Below, piece by piece: positions 44,051-57,054 of a DNA stretch of 64,000 nucleotides; the first letter of the stretch is position 1, and each line of letters starts with the position of its first letter. The translations under genes were made by a program, and so were the position numbers. The notes under the pieces were generated by a model. It had not been told where the DNA came from. It searched no databases and was given only the letters and a program-made list of their open reading frames with translations. The stretch comes from Heterocephalus glaber (lineage: Eukaryota; Chordata; Mammalia; Rodentia; Bathyergidae): positions 9,637,518 to 9,701,517 of the forward strand of contig NW_004624784.1 in assembly GCF_000247695.1 (NCBI RefSeq), given 5' to 3'.

Positions 44051-46069
44051 CAACTTCAGGTATGTTTTTAGTTTTTATAGACTCAGTCCAATCCCCTCTA
44101 CCTGCTGCATCACAATACAGTATAGACAGGTAGCCCTTTTTATGGTAGTGACCCCTTAGACAGTGCAGCAGGCTGTGGCACTTTTGGGGTTATCCCGTTT
44201 GCAGAAGGCAACAAGGAAGAGAGGGCTCAGGAATGCCTCCTTGTCCTCCCTAGTCCTCCAGTTTCAAAAACTAGAAGGAAGGAAGGGTCAGGCCAGGCCT
44301 CCTGATGGACAGGCAAAGGGTGTGGGTCTGATATCCACAATGTTAGGAGGAACCTAGGCAGTTGCCTTCAGTGTAGATTTGAAGAAGAAAAGTCAACCCT
44401 CCTCTGGTTGGGAGGAGTCACTCGTCAAAAGCAAGACCCTGACAGTATTGACCCAGGCAGCCATATTAAGAAATGAATCACAAGTAAAAGGTATTCAGTG
44501 TGGGGAAATTAGAAAATACATATGAAAAAAAGAAGCTCATCCCTTGTAGTCCTACTCTTTTTACTCCATTTTTCTTTTAAACATAAACGAAGTGATAATA
44601 GGCAAGACATGCTGTTTTGTAACCTGTTACTCGCCTGCCAGAAAACCTTCAGCTTGATGACCATTTTGAAGGCTTCCTGTGTTCTCTGTGTTCTCCTATA
44701 CCCCTGTGCATTTATTTTGTCTGTGATCCCCAATGAACCTGCCTTGTGCACTGAGGGACCAGTCCCCCATATCCAAAGGACATTCCCAGGACTACAGGCA
44801 GGAGCAGTGGCTAACAGAGATGCAGCACATTATCACCTCTACCTATTGCAGCTCCTGTCAGCAAGATAAACTGGGCTGGCCAGCAGTGCCGTGGCTGCTG
44901 TTCACTTGGCCATTCCAGGCAAGCTTGAGATGCTGGGAACACGTCCAGTCCCCACAGTCAATCTTCTTAGAAGCTCTTTCTTTTTGGTTTCTCCAACCTT
45001 GCAAATGGCCCCTTGCCCGGGGCAGGATTCGGGCAGGTAATTTACCTCCTCTCCTAACTTAACAAATGGCACTGCCTAGGGGATGGGCAGACCAAGGAAA
45101 ATCTAGGCATCAATTTTTTCACCAAGTTAAAACTGAGTTAAGTACCAAGTTAAGCATCTCAATACATTAAGTGTCCCAGACCCAGCTAGGGAAAATTTCT
45201 TAGAGTTGGTGAGCCCCCAGTAAGCATTACTAAAAAGACTTTTCTCTTGGAATTTTCTTGTCTGAATATTAGGAAAAGTTACCTCCCGGAGGTACTGCAG
45301 GTTTGGGTCAGATGAAATGTTCCCTGCCTCTATGAGAAGAAGATCAAGATCCATTACAGATTGGAAATGACTTTGTCTCTAACTGCCCGTTGTCGGATAG
45401 GATGCTCATTCTCCTCAACCAAACAAATATAAAATGCTTTCAGCCTCTGCCTTGGATTTTCTATTACTGTTTCACAGGACTCCAGAGAGTTTTAAGATAG
45501 CAATTTGATTAAGCTTATGGGGAAGATCCCATCAGATAACATTCTTTTTTTGCAGGTAGAGATAATGTGTTCAAGTATTAAGTATGTTTTAAAGGTAATT
45601 ATCTTTTCCATATTCATTTTAGTTACAGGAATTGAAAGGGGAAGACTTTGCATGGGAAAGCTGCCCCTTGGGCTCTGCAGTACCTATGACTTCTTTCCTC
45701 TAGGGAGCCCAGTAGGTTTTTGACAAGTGAATGAACACTAAATGTTTTCAATTTTGAAATGACTCAGTACCCCACATCTTCACACAGGTGGTCCCAAAGG
45801 TAAGGTCTTGGCTGCTGACCTTACCCAGCTCCCTAGCTTGGGTTTCCTCTTCTGGAATGCTTGCTAGACTCTCCATCTTGAGCTCAGGATGGGGCCTGGT
45901 TACTACTCAGAACAAGGAGTTGCCTCATCTTAACAGGGAGTCATAACACCTTTCAAACTAGAGCTTGGAATTGGAGCTCTTAGAATTCTAGAATCTGTAG
46001 ACCCCTAGACTTCAGAATTAGAGCAAGGGGCACTAGGGAGCAAGCAAGACCCTGAGCCGTAGACGGAAT

Positions 46070-46145
46070 CTATGATTTTCTTAGGATCACACAGCAAGTT
46101 AGAGAGACACAATGTGTGCTAAACCTAGAAATCCCTGGCTTTGGA
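46070..46145 (-). repeat. MIR fragment, antisense
   Basis: 'tcttaggatcacacagcaag', 'ttagagagacacaatgtgtg', 'ctaaacctagaaatccctgg'. Confidence 0.45.
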
Positions 46146-47214
46146 CTACTCTTCCCGTCCCTCAGTATACCTACAACTTTGACCCTCTTCCCCTTTCCTG
46201 GGAATCTCCAGAGAAGGGCATTCTGTCCCAGGAGGCCCTTATTAGCAGACAAGAATGAGGGGCACCATGGAAAAAGCACCCTATGGAGCACCATGGCAAG
46301 CCCAGTGCAGGTGCCCTGCAATTCCACAGAACTTACTTTGTCTCCTAGCAGTGCTGTTGTAAGCACTCTGCTTTTTTCAGAGTAGGAAATCCAGGCTCCA
46401 ACCCTGCCTTCAGAAAGCTAGCCATTATAGGGAGGAAAACACATGTCTAAAAAGATAATATAACAAGGCAATTGAATGTGATACACGTTCTAGCAATAGA
46501 GGGGTGATGTTTTCAGTATTCCTAGTGTAGATCTGTCTGAAATCCTTTCTGCTGTGGCCAGAAACCTATAGATCTTGCAATGCAACATTCCCCATGTAAC
46601 TTCTCTGTGTGGTCTCTCAGGGGTCCTTGGTTACATGGGCTGCAGCTTATTGGTCTGAAGCCAAGTGACACTGGGAAAGGACCCTAGGTGAAAAGTTTAC
46701 AACTCAAGCCCCTAGGATGGTAGCATGTGCCACTGCCTCTGGATGCTGCCCCGTTTCTATCAGACATGGGCGGCAGTAGAGGTGTTAAAATGAAGTTGAT
46801 GGATATAACCTGGTTGCATTGTCTCATACACTATATCCTGGGTAAGGAGGCTCTGGCATCTGACATGCAAACTTGTTCTTATGTCTCCAACTCATCCTTC
46901 AGAGGATCCTCCTGGACTTACCCAGGTACCCATTAGATTCATTTGGGGGCACTATATTAAAAAAAGATACCAGGGAAGGGCTCTCACCTCAACCCAGTTG
47001 AATCAGAATCTCTATCATGGGGCTCAGACATGAGTGCTGTTTAAGGCTCCTTAGGAGATTCTTATATGTAACTAGAATTTAGAACTTCTAGACAGGATAA
47101 GATCAGACTCCATTGCATGGCCCAGGAACTTGCTCCAGTCAGCCCCAGGGCATCCTCTGTAATACATTGTACTGAACCATTGAGAATTTCTCAAACTTCG
47201 CTGTTTTGTCTTCC

Positions 47215-47470
47215 ATGCATCACCTGCTGACAACCCTCTCCCGCATGTGTCTGGTCTGGCAGGAATTTTTTCTTCTTGCCTCAATTGTGTCCTCCTCTGG
47301 AATGCCTTTCCCCATACTGCTTCCTCCCTGCAGTCTCCTGTACCATGCACAGAGTCCAGTGGGAACACTTGGCCCTCTTCTACTCTGGGTTGAGGCTGAT
47401 GTCTGTACCATCCTTGAACTCTTGGCTCCTTCTACTGTGTTAGTGCAAGTAGTTAATAAATGTTCTGTTG
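47215..47470 (+). repeat. L2 LINE 3' fragment
   Basis: 'tcctctggaatgcctttccc', 'catactgcttcctccctgca' and the tail 'agttaataaatgttctgttg' follow L2 in sense. Confidence 0.5.
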
Positions 47471-47544
47471 TTAGCCAAGAGCAATAAAGGGAACTTCTTG
47501 ATAAAATAGAAATAAAGAATCTATTCTACCTGACCCAGAGTTTT

Positions 47545-47640
47545 ACACTTCACTGCCAGCTATATGGCCTTGGACAAGTCACTTGACCTTTGTGAGTCTC
47601 AGATTCTTTGTCTGAAAAATGGGGATGCCATACTTAGGAC
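47545..47640 (+). repeat. MIR fragment
   Basis: 'atggccttggacaagtcact', 'tgacctttgtgagtctcaga' and 'ctgaaaaatggggatgccat', the conserved MIR core. Confidence 0.75.
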
Positions 47641-49589
47641 ACATATACCAAACCTCAAAGATGTATGATTACAGAAAAAAGTAGACTGTTTGTAAATGGT
47701 AAGGCAGAATTCAGACTTAAGGCAGGGTTGTTATTGTGGTGTCTCATCTCAGTGTCCACAGGGTCTTTGGCTTCAGGGAGCCCCGTGATGCCATAGCCCC
47801 CACAGTGTACCCTCAACACAGCCTTCTTTCCCAGCTCTTCAGGACTCTTCCCTTCCTGCAGCTTCCTTTCCACACCTGCCATGTTCTCCCCTGCATGTAC
47901 AACACATGGGTTACAAAAGCCACTCAACTACTATTATATTCTGAATGACAGTGAAAATAATGAGGAAGGAGGCTGGTCCATTCAGGATTCAAATATTCCA
48001 TGTCAGGTAGGGGGTAGAAGTTAGGAGGATAGGTTTCCTCCTCTTTCAGTGTTATCTGAATGGGTCCATGAGACAGATCACACTTGCAGACCATTCCAGA
48101 TTTATGACCTCTGGTGCATTCAGAGTTTGAGAATGAAGAGATTCCCCAAACACTGCAATTCCTTCCCTCATCAAATATGATTTTAGCACCAACCACTGGC
48201 ATAGGTGCCAGTACCCAAAAGTAACTATCTTGCCTCCCCTGGAGGAGTTGGCAGACAGAAAGAACAAGGGCGTGCTCTGCATGGCATCTTCGGTGGGTGC
48301 TGAAAGGGTGGGAGCCTAACCTGGCCGTAGTGAGCAGGCAGGGCTGTCTTAGAGGCAGGAGGAGGAGAGTCTCAAGCTGAATATTCTTCTCACCCTGTCC
48401 CTCCTGCTTGGGGTGAACTTACTTTGCGGGCACAGTGAAGATTTGCTGATCATCTGTTGGTGAATAAACCTTTGTGTGAATGCATGTGTATATAGGCTGT
48501 TACTAATCCCCATCTTTCTTGGTCTCCTGTTTTGAGGTTAGTGGTGTCTGGGATTTGCAGAGGGAGGAAGGATATAAAAGGGCAAGACAGGAGACCTCGG
48601 TGCCTGGATTCAGAGCCTCCTGCATTCCGGAGATCCCCAGAGGCCCCTCTCCTCAGACCCTTCAGCTCCAGAAAGCCATTGTACTCTCTCCTGGCCTCTG
48701 ACCCCGAGGCTCTGGGAAGCAGCAGGTTGTTGACACTTGGACAATCATTTCTTGCAAGGCAACTGCCTCCCCCAGGATCTCTCCTCTCTGCCTCAGGGTG
48801 GTGACTGTTCCTCCAACCAGGGCAGGGAGAGTGGCTGAGGAGGAGGGAAATTAGCTCTCAGTCCAAGTAGGAAGAAAGGGGGCCTCAATTTCGGGCCCCT
48901 CAGACAGTTCCCCCAGCTGTCCTCCCTACCTGCCACCTGCCAGGGTACCGTCCAGGAAACCGGGTTCAGGAGAGGTCTGGTTTCTGACCCAAGTTCTTCT
49001 GGCTTTTTTGTTTGTGTCTCCTGTCTGTCTGGCGAACCCTGTATTTCTCCATGGAGGGTATCTTTCTGTGTGTCTGTTGCAGTCACAGGAACAAAGAAGT
49101 TTCTAGCCCTAGTGCACTACTTTCGAGGAGCAAAATATCAGGAAAATAATTTGTCCTTTCAGAGACTTGGTTCACTCCTTGGTACAAGAGGGTAAGATAA
49201 ACCACTTGTCTAATGGGCCTTCTGTGAAGCACAAATGAAACAATATATGTGGAAGTGCTCTGCGCTCTGTGAAACACTCTGTACATGTATGATTTGATTA
49301 TTAATGTCTTTTCTTGTACCCAACATTGGTATTTTGTGTCCATGATTCTTAACAGTTTTTAAGTGTGGGTTCCCATGCATTTTCTCTTCCCTCTCTCCTG
49401 TCTAGGGTATTTCAGGAAGCATTATTCAAAAGCAGGTGGAGTGGGGAGGAGGGGATTTCAAATTGTTCAAGTACCACTCTGCATTCCTTTCACCTTGGTC
49501 TTAGTAGTAAGTGACTCCTGCAGCCAGGAGCTGGGATATTTTGTCCAAATGAAGGTGAGTCTGTGTCTCCAGCTGAGGGTCCCCATTTT

Positions 49590-50060
49590 ATTTCTCCAGC
49601 AATGAGGAAAAAAATGCTCTTGCTAAGCTAAAGAAATATCTCCCTTGTGCTGTAATTCTGGAAGAAGCGGATCAGTGTGGCCATATTTAACCTTTGACCT
49701 TGAAACAAAAGCATTATCAACATTGATTACTAAGATTCTGTCTTCCGGTCTCTGCCCCCCCACTTCCCTGTTGGCAGGGGCTAGTTTAGGATATTGGTAA
49801 ACTTCTTCTGAGCAGGAGCAAATGCTCAGAAGGCCAGTGTTGCCTTAGAGACATTCCGGCCTGGCAGGGCTCTTGGGGTCCAAGGTGGGTTAAAGGACAG
49901 AATGAGAATCTTGTACTGCAGTAGGGGTTCAGAATTGGATTTCAGAACTGTTCTGTGAAACTAACCTAGTTCCTGTCATTATTAGCAATTTAACTCGATT
50001 AAGATGATATGCTGATTCTTAGACCCATATTATCAGGACTTTCTTTAATACCTCGGACCA
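49590..50060. promoter_or_regulatory. Candidate conserved non-coding element with an ERR/SF1-type site
   Basis: Mostly repeat-free. TGACCTTGA at 49695-49703 is the reverse of TCAAGGTCA, a full orphan nuclear-receptor (ERR/SF1-type) extended half-site. It sits next to CCATATTTAAC (49681). Later, TCATTATTAGCAATTTAACTCG (49977-49998) and GATTAAGATGATATGC are homeobox-like. No tested function. Confidence 0.35.
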
Positions 50061-50189
50061 CCCAGCTGTTATCTGACTTAAAAGCACTGGGCGGTTTGAA
50101 GGATTGATGCTCAGTGTCTTCCCTTTCCAGGCAGAAATCCAATCTGCCTGGGGAGTGGGGTGGAAGCACATCTAGACCCAAGTCCTTTC

Positions 50190-50400
50190 CCTGGATTTAA
50201 ATCTCATCTTCCCTGTCACTGACTGTCATCATGACCTTGGGCAAACCACTTGAGCCTGGGCCTCCTCATCTGTGAAATGGCATGGTAATGATAGTGCCTG
50301 CCTTCTCCCTGTATTTCTGTGGATAAGCAAGAGGAGACATGTGAAGTATTTAGAATGGTGTGTGGCACTTACTATTTAGTGAATGTTGACTGCTCTTGTC
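50190..50400 (+). repeat. MIR SINE
   Basis: 'tggatttaaatctcatcttc', 'catgaccttgggcaaaccac', 'tcctcatctgtgaaatggca', 'tggtgtgtggcacttactat'. Confidence 0.85.
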
Positions 50401-50439
50401 AGTATTATCATCATTGTCATCAATTTCATAGTCTTTTTT

Positions 50440-50525
50440 AAAAAATTGCAATGCTGGGGGGTTGGACCCAGGACCTTGTGCCTGCTATGCAAATGCCTTA
50501 CTGCCAAACTACATTTCCAGCCCCA
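50440..50525 (-). repeat. ID-type SINE, antisense
   Basis: 'gcaatgctggggggttggac', 'ccaggaccttgtgcctgcta', 'tgcaaatgccttactgccaa' and 'actacatttccagcccc'. Confidence 0.8.
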
Positions 50526-50779
50526 TCACTGCCTTTTCATTACCCCCACCCCAGGTCAAAGTTGGCTTCTGCACAAACACTCCACCCCTCCTAGACCCTA
50601 CCACGCTGGTGCCTAGCTCTCTTTGCAGTGGTTTTCAGAGTATTCTGCCAGGCTGAAGGTTAAGGTTTGACTTCATTTCATACCAGGAAGTCCAGTTTGC
50701 AGTGAGGGATGGGAGGGAAAAGAGCTTTATAAGCTCTCGATGAAAGCTGTAAACTGAGATGGTCAAGGAGCTGGCTGGG

Positions 50780-51240
50780 CTGGTTTGGGATTATGGCCAG
50801 CCCCAGAATGAATGCTGAAGGGGCCTCTTTTTAAGAAGCCAGGGTCTATTTACAGTGTATCTCTCATAAACCCCAACGCCAGGGCGAGGGCAGGGGGACT
50901 CGCCCTCCTGGCATGTGATTGATTATCTGGTATTTATGCCATTGAGGACTTGTCAGCAGTCTGGGGTCACGGGGTCATCTCGTGTGTCTTGCCGCCAGCC
51001 CACCTCCTTTTGTACAGTGTGGACCGGGTGCGCTGTGCACAAAACAGCTTTTTCTTTTCCTTGGGAAAAGGGGGAGGGGATGGGGGGAGTGTCAGTGAAA
51101 TTTTTTTTCAACCTTTTCTGAATAGTGTCCTTTTAATTCTAAGGAACTTTTAATTAAAAGTAGCAGGAAAATTCATCTTGAGAAGGTTTAACTTACCTTA
51201 ACAGCTACTTTTGTGTCCCAAGAAGCTGGGAGTGACGTTG
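50780..51240. promoter_or_regulatory. Candidate conserved non-coding element
   Basis: Retains CpGs (near 50878, 50886, 50902, 50970, 50980, 51025, 51031) and contains TTTTAATTCTAAGG and ACTTTTAATTAAAAGTAG (51146-51163), a near-perfect homeobox palindrome. No repeat recognised. Composition-based call. Confidence 0.35.
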
Positions 51241-52374
51241 AAAAAAAAGAGAGAAGAAAGAACGAAAGTAAGGGGTTTTGTTGTGTCAGACATCTTCAGA
51301 GTTTCCTTGGAGTCCCTTCCACTCACTGGGGAGTTGTGGACTGGCTCGGGAAAGCAGGACTGGCCTCTGGAAAGGGACTGGCCTCTTCACATAGCCAGAA
51401 ACATGTAGAAAGGGTCGCTCGTCTTTGTTTCAACTTCCTTGAGCAATACCGAGAGATGCTGACTTTCCATAGGGGAACTCTCACCTCGAGGCTCTCAGGT
51501 ATGAGACTGCAGAGTCAGCCACTGGGATTGCCTTCTCCTGGCCCTCTTTCCCAGTGCTCCTTTTGAATCCTGAAATGTTTCCCTGAACTTTGGATGCCTT
51601 ACAAAGATAGACATCATGTTGCCATTATCAGTTTTAGTTTGGGTATGGGAGCTGGGGAATGTCTCCTAGGTTCCTTGGGCTAGAGGGGCCACCAAGGGAC
51701 CAGCAGGCTCCTTCTCCTGACTCTCAGCCAGGAATCTTAGATGCTCATATGACCCAGAGGAATTGGCATTTCCTAAAAATTTGCAGAGAGGAAAGCTGTG
51801 TTGTACGCTTGGAAGAAAGTGTCAAAGCCCATCCCCAAACCCTTGTCTCTCTGGTCTGAATGTCCTATAGTTGCTGTAGTTTAGGAGGGGCCCCACAGTT
51901 ACAGGCCAGGACACCTTAGTCTGGAATGCAGCTGTGCTGTGGCCTCATTGCTGCAGGGAAGTGCTGACCTGCTTAGATCCCCCAGCCCCTGGCTTTGGGA
52001 CATCTCAGGAGGGAGAAGCCAGGCCTGGAGGGGCTGCTCTGCCCCTAGGACTCAGCTCCTTGAACCTCAGCACAAATCTGTGCAGAAACACAATTTGCCT
52101 AGAGTTAGTTATTTGTAGGAGTGTGAATTTCAAGTTTCCCATATTCCTAGGTTTGTCCTCCCTATTCCCCTCCCCACAAAAATGCAATACAAAGAATTGT
52201 CTTCTACAGAATAGCTTTAGAAATCCTAATTCCTTTCTATTTCCTCCATTCCCATTCAAGTTAAATTAGTGAATGCTAATTTGGGCTGATGGGGCACCAC
52301 TGTGATGTAGGGATGAAAACTGTGTCAGATCTGCTTCTTGCTCAGGAGAGGACCAGCCTTGACTGAATTCTCAC

Positions 52375-52490
52375 TGAAGTCACTGAGTGCCAAGCACCAT
52401 TCTAGCGCTTGGCTTAAATTTTTTTTAAAATTTAGTTCTCATATCAGCTTTTCAAGGTGAACATTCTTGTGTCAGATGAGGAAGACCAGG
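52375..52490 (-). repeat. MIR SINE, antisense
   Basis: 'gtcactgagtgccaagcacc', 'attctagcgcttggcttaaa' and 'tgtcagatgaggaagaccag'. Confidence 0.65.
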
Positions 52491-52492
52491 GC

Positions 52493-52615
52493 TGACCGTG
52501 GGTAATCTTCCCTGGGGTATGTATCTAATAACCATAGTAGCTAATATTTCTCAAACATTTGCTTTAAATAGCACTGAACATTTTAAACACATCTGCTTCT
52601 TTAATCTACATAAAA
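52493..52615 (+). repeat. Local duplication, block A (donor-like copy)
   Basis: Matches 54108-54230 at roughly nine in ten positions by eye, starting TGACCGTGGGTAA here and TGACCATGGGTAA there. Most differences are transitions. The shared part begins in non-repeat sequence and extends into the antisense MIR at 52525-52745, so it is not two independent MIR insertions. Confidence 0.85.
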
Positions 52616-52745
52616 TCCCTATGAGATAGCTATTATTATCCTAGTTTTACCAAAGATGAGAGAGGCCCAGAGACATCAGGTAACTTGCCTGAGGTCAAAA
52701 GACAATAGCAAGTGATAGAGTGGGATTTGATTCACAATAAATGAT
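52525..52745 (-). repeat. MIR SINE, antisense
   Basis: 'gtagctaatatttctcaaac', 'ctatgagatagctattatta', 'gagaggcccagagacatcag', 'gtaacttgcctgaggtcaaa'. Its first half is duplicated at 54140-54230. Confidence 0.8.
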
Positions 52746-53439
52746 CGCAGAGGTCAGATTTAAAACTGCTTTTCTACTCTGCCTTTAAGTTGTGGAGCAG
52801 AGCAGGAACCCAGCACCTTCTTATGCCAGTACTCATGCTTTGGTTTGTCTTTTTTCACTGTCCTAACATAAATTTGCTGGGGAGACATTATATAGAGAAA
52901 TATATAAGTCAGCCAGAGACCCGCAAAAGGTCACTGTGTAATCAGACACCAACCTGGGTAGTGCATGGAGAGAAAATGACATGTAGTCTCATCTCTGAAC
53001 ACCCATAGTAGGGGACAGAGCCTTCCTCATCTCTCCACCACAGAACCTAACTCAGGATCTCCTCCACATTATACTGTTTATGTTGTATTTAGCTCTTCCA
53101 GTGCACCTATGAGTCCTGTTGTACCCAGAATAAACTGAGGCTGAAGAGACTATCTTGAAAAGACTTGTTGTATCTTGCCAGAGGATTCAAAGACCTTGAG
53201 TTTCGTATTTTGTTTTTTGACTTCAAAATCCTTTTCCTTTCCTGAAACAGAGGAAAAAGGCACCAAGAAAAAGGCAAAAGGAGTAGAAGACAAGGATTCC
53301 AGAGACAGACTCTGCCACAGGCATGGGGACCTGGACTGTTGGGTGGGGAAGCTGGTCCCCTTGTTTTTGGCTCCTGTTGGGAGTCATCTCTTTGATATAA
53401 GGATTTTTGGATCTATGAAGTTAACTGTGTCCACTTAAT

Positions 53440-53560
53440 TGAATTTATAATTCAGCACCAAAATGCTGAAAAGAATGGTCTTTTATGTCCCTTAATGAGT
53501 GCTATAAAAACAAGTGGTGAATCTAATTTTATGAATGATCCTTTATGACTCACCTGATAA
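53440..53560. promoter_or_regulatory. Candidate small conserved block
   Basis: 'ttaattgaatttataattca', 'cttttatgtcccttaatgag' and 'ctaattttatgaatgatcct', then 'tatgactcacctgataacta' with AP-1-like TGACTCA and GATAA. Repeat-free. Weak. Confidence 0.3.
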
Positions 53561-54107
53561 CTAGTACTTGTTCAGCACAAAAGACCCATAACTCAGGCTC
53601 GTCTTGCATTGGCTGCCCACAGCAGTGGGACTGTGTTGGACTTTTCATCCTGCTCCCTGGAGGGGCCTGGGATCCATTGTTCCTCACTCTTCTCCCTTGT
53701 CTAGTGGAGGACCAGTCCTCATTCTGAGTGACTGTGGAGAAAGTCACTTGGCCTGCCCCACCAGCCATGACCAAGAGCTTGAAGCTCAGAATTAGCTCTT
53801 ACCAAGAAGGAAAAGGAAAAAATATGGCAGCTCACTCAGATGACTCTGGTGGGGAGGGTATTGATTCAGCCTAGAGGTTGCCTGATGTGCTAGGGAAGAG
53901 AACAGAAATTGAAAGATTCCTTTTGTCTTTAGCCAACAACAAGAGGCAGTAGCTTAGAAAAGAGAGAGAAGAAGCAGCAGTAGTTTAGGTTAGACATTGG
54001 TGAAAACTTCCTGAGTTGAAAAGATACTCCTAAGGGCGGCTTTGTGGGCACATGATGTTAAGTTTTTAAAACCTTTTGTCATTTTTTTATATTTTGAAAG
54101 TTTAATT

Positions 54108-54370
54108 TGACCATGGGTAACCTTCCCTGGGGTATATATCTAATAACCATGGTAGCTAGTATTTCTTAAACATTTGCTTTAAATAGTACTAACCATTTTA
54201 AACACATCTGCTCCTTCAGTCTACATAAAAAGATCCCCAAACCAGGGCTCTTGATTCAGGGAACTCAGGACTATGGGAAGCCAGACACGTAAACAGGATA
54301 TTTTAATGCTGAGTACTGAGTGTAGTGACGGAGATATTGGTACACAGAATACTGTGAGAGCCAGAGGAAA
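54108..54370 (+). repeat. Mosaic duplicated segment (A' + B')
   Basis: Positions 54108-54230 match 52493-52615. Positions 54231-54370 match 55362-55498. Both matches are in the same orientation and at similar identity (about nine in ten by eye), and they abut at 54230/54231 with AAA/AGATCCCC at the join. Outside the segment the similarity stops abruptly on both sides. The join is a forward-jump (deletion-type) junction between two sequences that are 2.7 kb apart at their own loci. Confidence 0.85.
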
Positions 54371-55299
54371 TTACTTTATGATTACAATCTTAAAAGCTGT
54401 AGATGTTGGTTAATTTAAGCATTATCAATGAACACTATTTAAGAAAGGTTGGCAGGCATCTCCCATCTGAAATGGTCAGAAGGAGGAGGCTGTACTCAGT
54501 GGGCCACATGCCACCTATTATGTCAACCCAGAAAATGAAAGAGCTTTGGGCAGCAGGAAGCCCATGGACAAAGCAGCTGGGCTTGGGGTGTGGGAAGCTG
54601 ATGAACGATGGCCAAGGTTATCTCAGGTGAGAACAGGCCCTACAGCCCCAGTAAACCTTTCCCAGGGACTGCAAGCTGTGAGGAGAACAGATAATGCTCT
54701 GCCCCCAGCCCTCTTCTCAAACCCCCCTGCCCCTCCCATAATGTATACCTGTAAAGTCTGCAGCTATGGTAAAAGATGGGTGGGAACAAATGCAGACACA
54801 TACAGGTCTGGGTGTGGACTCCTAGCAGAGCTGGGAAGGGTATGGGCTGGGCTGCCTGTGTTTGAGTCTTGACTTTGCCAGCCTTAAGCCCATACTAGCT
54901 GGTGGGATTCATTCTCTCTTGTTCCCCCTCCCCATGCTGATGGATTGCTGCTGTTAGAGTCTACAGGGGCTGTAATTTGGCTGTTATATGTGGTTGGAAG
55001 GAGGCTAGATGATGAGAACAGGGAAAGACACTGCTGCTCTAGCCTCACATTTGGAGACTAATGAATGACTTTTGGCAGGGGACTACCCATGTAGCTGGTT
55101 GGGGCCCCTGAGGAACCTCTGGCAAGACATGGAGCAATCAGCCTAAAACCATCTGTAGGGAAGGTAGCCTGTAGCATATACATATTGTGCGCTGGCGATG
55201 GAGGGAAACAAGCTGCTCCCTCCTCAGATTCTCAGGGAGGCAGCATATCACTAAATGACCCCCTGTTCCCTAATAGCTTCAGAAGTACCAAGATAGCCA

Positions 55300-56420
55300 G
55301 CTACATGTTGTCATTCAACATTTATTGATATTTGCTATATGTCAGCATGCTGGGAGTACAGAGATCCCCAAACCTGGTCTCTTGATTCAGGGAGCTCAGG
55401 ACTATGGGAAGGCAGGCACATAAACAGGATATTTTAAAGCTGATTGGGTGTAGTTACAGAGACATTGGTACACAGAATACTATGAGAGCCAGAGGAAAGG
55501 CACAGTGCAGACACCCAGGGGACAGATAAAGCTTCCTGGAGAAGAAGACACTGTGAGATTATGAAGAAACAGCAGAAATTAGCCAGGATGAAGGAAGAGA
55601 ACAGCAGAAGACACAGGGCTGCATGTGTTTGGAAATGGTGACATGGCTGGCTTAAGTAGCACAGCTAAAATAGAACACAGTAGAAGCAGCTGGAGGTAGA
55701 GGCAGGTCCAAGCCATAGACGTCTTGTCTCGTTTGTAGAAGCTGTCATTTTATCCATAGGAGATGGGGAGTGTCTGGAATCCTTGAAAGAGAAAGACAGA
55801 TCTGATATTTTCTTCACAGTCTGCACTGGTGGTGGCCCCTTAGATCTAAGAGTGGAAAGCTGAGCTTTGGAGCCTCTGGTGGGAACCATGGTGAGGGGAC
55901 CCAATGGCTTGGACCAGGCTAACACCCATCTGAACTGAGGAGGCAGGGGTGTGGAAGGGAGGTACTTAGATAATAAAAAGTGAGCCATGTTGGGATGTGT
56001 GCAGCAGGAGGACATGGAGGCCTTCAGGATGGAGTCTGGCATGGATGACAGAGTGACCGTTACTACTAATGACCCTGTTGGACCTCCAGGAAGAAGGGCA
56101 GATTTGAGAGGCAAGCATAGAGGTCCAGGTTGGGACACAGTGACTATAGATCCATTTGGATAGAGGGATTTTGCACTCAGCAGAGAAGTCTAGGCTGGAG
56201 TTACTGGGCTCTAGTGGCCACTGAGACCTTGGGATTATAGAGCTCACCAAGGACAGGTTGGGGACATGAAGCATCATGGATTAAGGGGAGAGCACAGTGT
56301 GAGTAAAAGTCAGGGCAGAGGACATTGATCAGCAAGGAGGGGCCTCCTGGGCTTCCTGGAAAGTGGGGCAAGCATGGAGCAGGGCACATGGTGGGGTAGA
56401 TGGTTCTTGCTGGAGGAGCT
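55300..56420 (+). repeat. Long copy of the unnamed ancient repeat; contains duplicated block B
   Basis: Opens 'catttattgatatttgctat', then 'gagctcaggactatgggaag', 'gagccagaggaaaggcacag', 'gctggagttactgggctcta' and on. Block B, 55362-55498, recurs at 54231-54370. The minus-strand frames 55665-56750 are unspliced and domainless. Confidence 0.5.
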
Positions 56421-57054
56421 TCAAGGTGTGGCCTGGTGCAAGGATTCCCAGGACTGATGGGACTCTGGGGTAACGAGGCCCTCTGCTGGCCCAGCCCTTG
56501 GCATTCTCAAGCCCCAGGGATAGCCCTTGAACAGGCCCTGACCCTGGGATGGCAGGGCTAGGCTGAAAAATGAGCTTAGAGCTTGTGAGGCTGTACGGGA
56601 TTGCGCCCACCCTTCTGCTTTGAGGGAGACTGGCCAGTCAGTCCTCCGGGCTGTTCTTAGAAAGTTCTTAGAGAAGGGCCTGCCTTGCTGCACAGACCTT
56701 CCTGGCAGTCTCAACCTCCCTGCTGGTCCCACTGCCCCATCCCATTGCACGTGTGTCTCTTTTCTGGGGTTTATGATACTGGTTTTGTCTCACTGTCTGG
56801 AGGGAATATAAGCACTCTGGTTCCTTCCAAAGAAAGCAGTGAACAGGAACCCTGGACTCGGTCTCATGTGGGCTCTATGTTCCCTGGAACCCTTCTTCAA
56901 CTTGCCCTCTCCCACACTGATCCCAAATGAACACTTCATTTGGGATGAGTGTCCTGCCCCCGACTCCCAGTCCCCTCCTTCAGTGGCTTGGCACTTGGGA
57001 CCAGCTGCCAGAATGATTGACATAAAGCCAATCTATAAATAAAGTCTTTTTCTT

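Noticed and set aside
49942..49954. AGAACTGTTCT as a receptor element
   Set aside because: The half-sites have no three-base spacer, so it is not a receptor palindrome.
55665..56750. Cluster of minus-strand open frames
   Set aside because: No domains; the region is largely an old repeat copy.
57038..57043. AATAAA as a polyadenylation site of a nested gene
   Set aside because: No upstream coding exon or downstream GU-rich element is convincing. The hexamer is common by chance in AT-rich intron.
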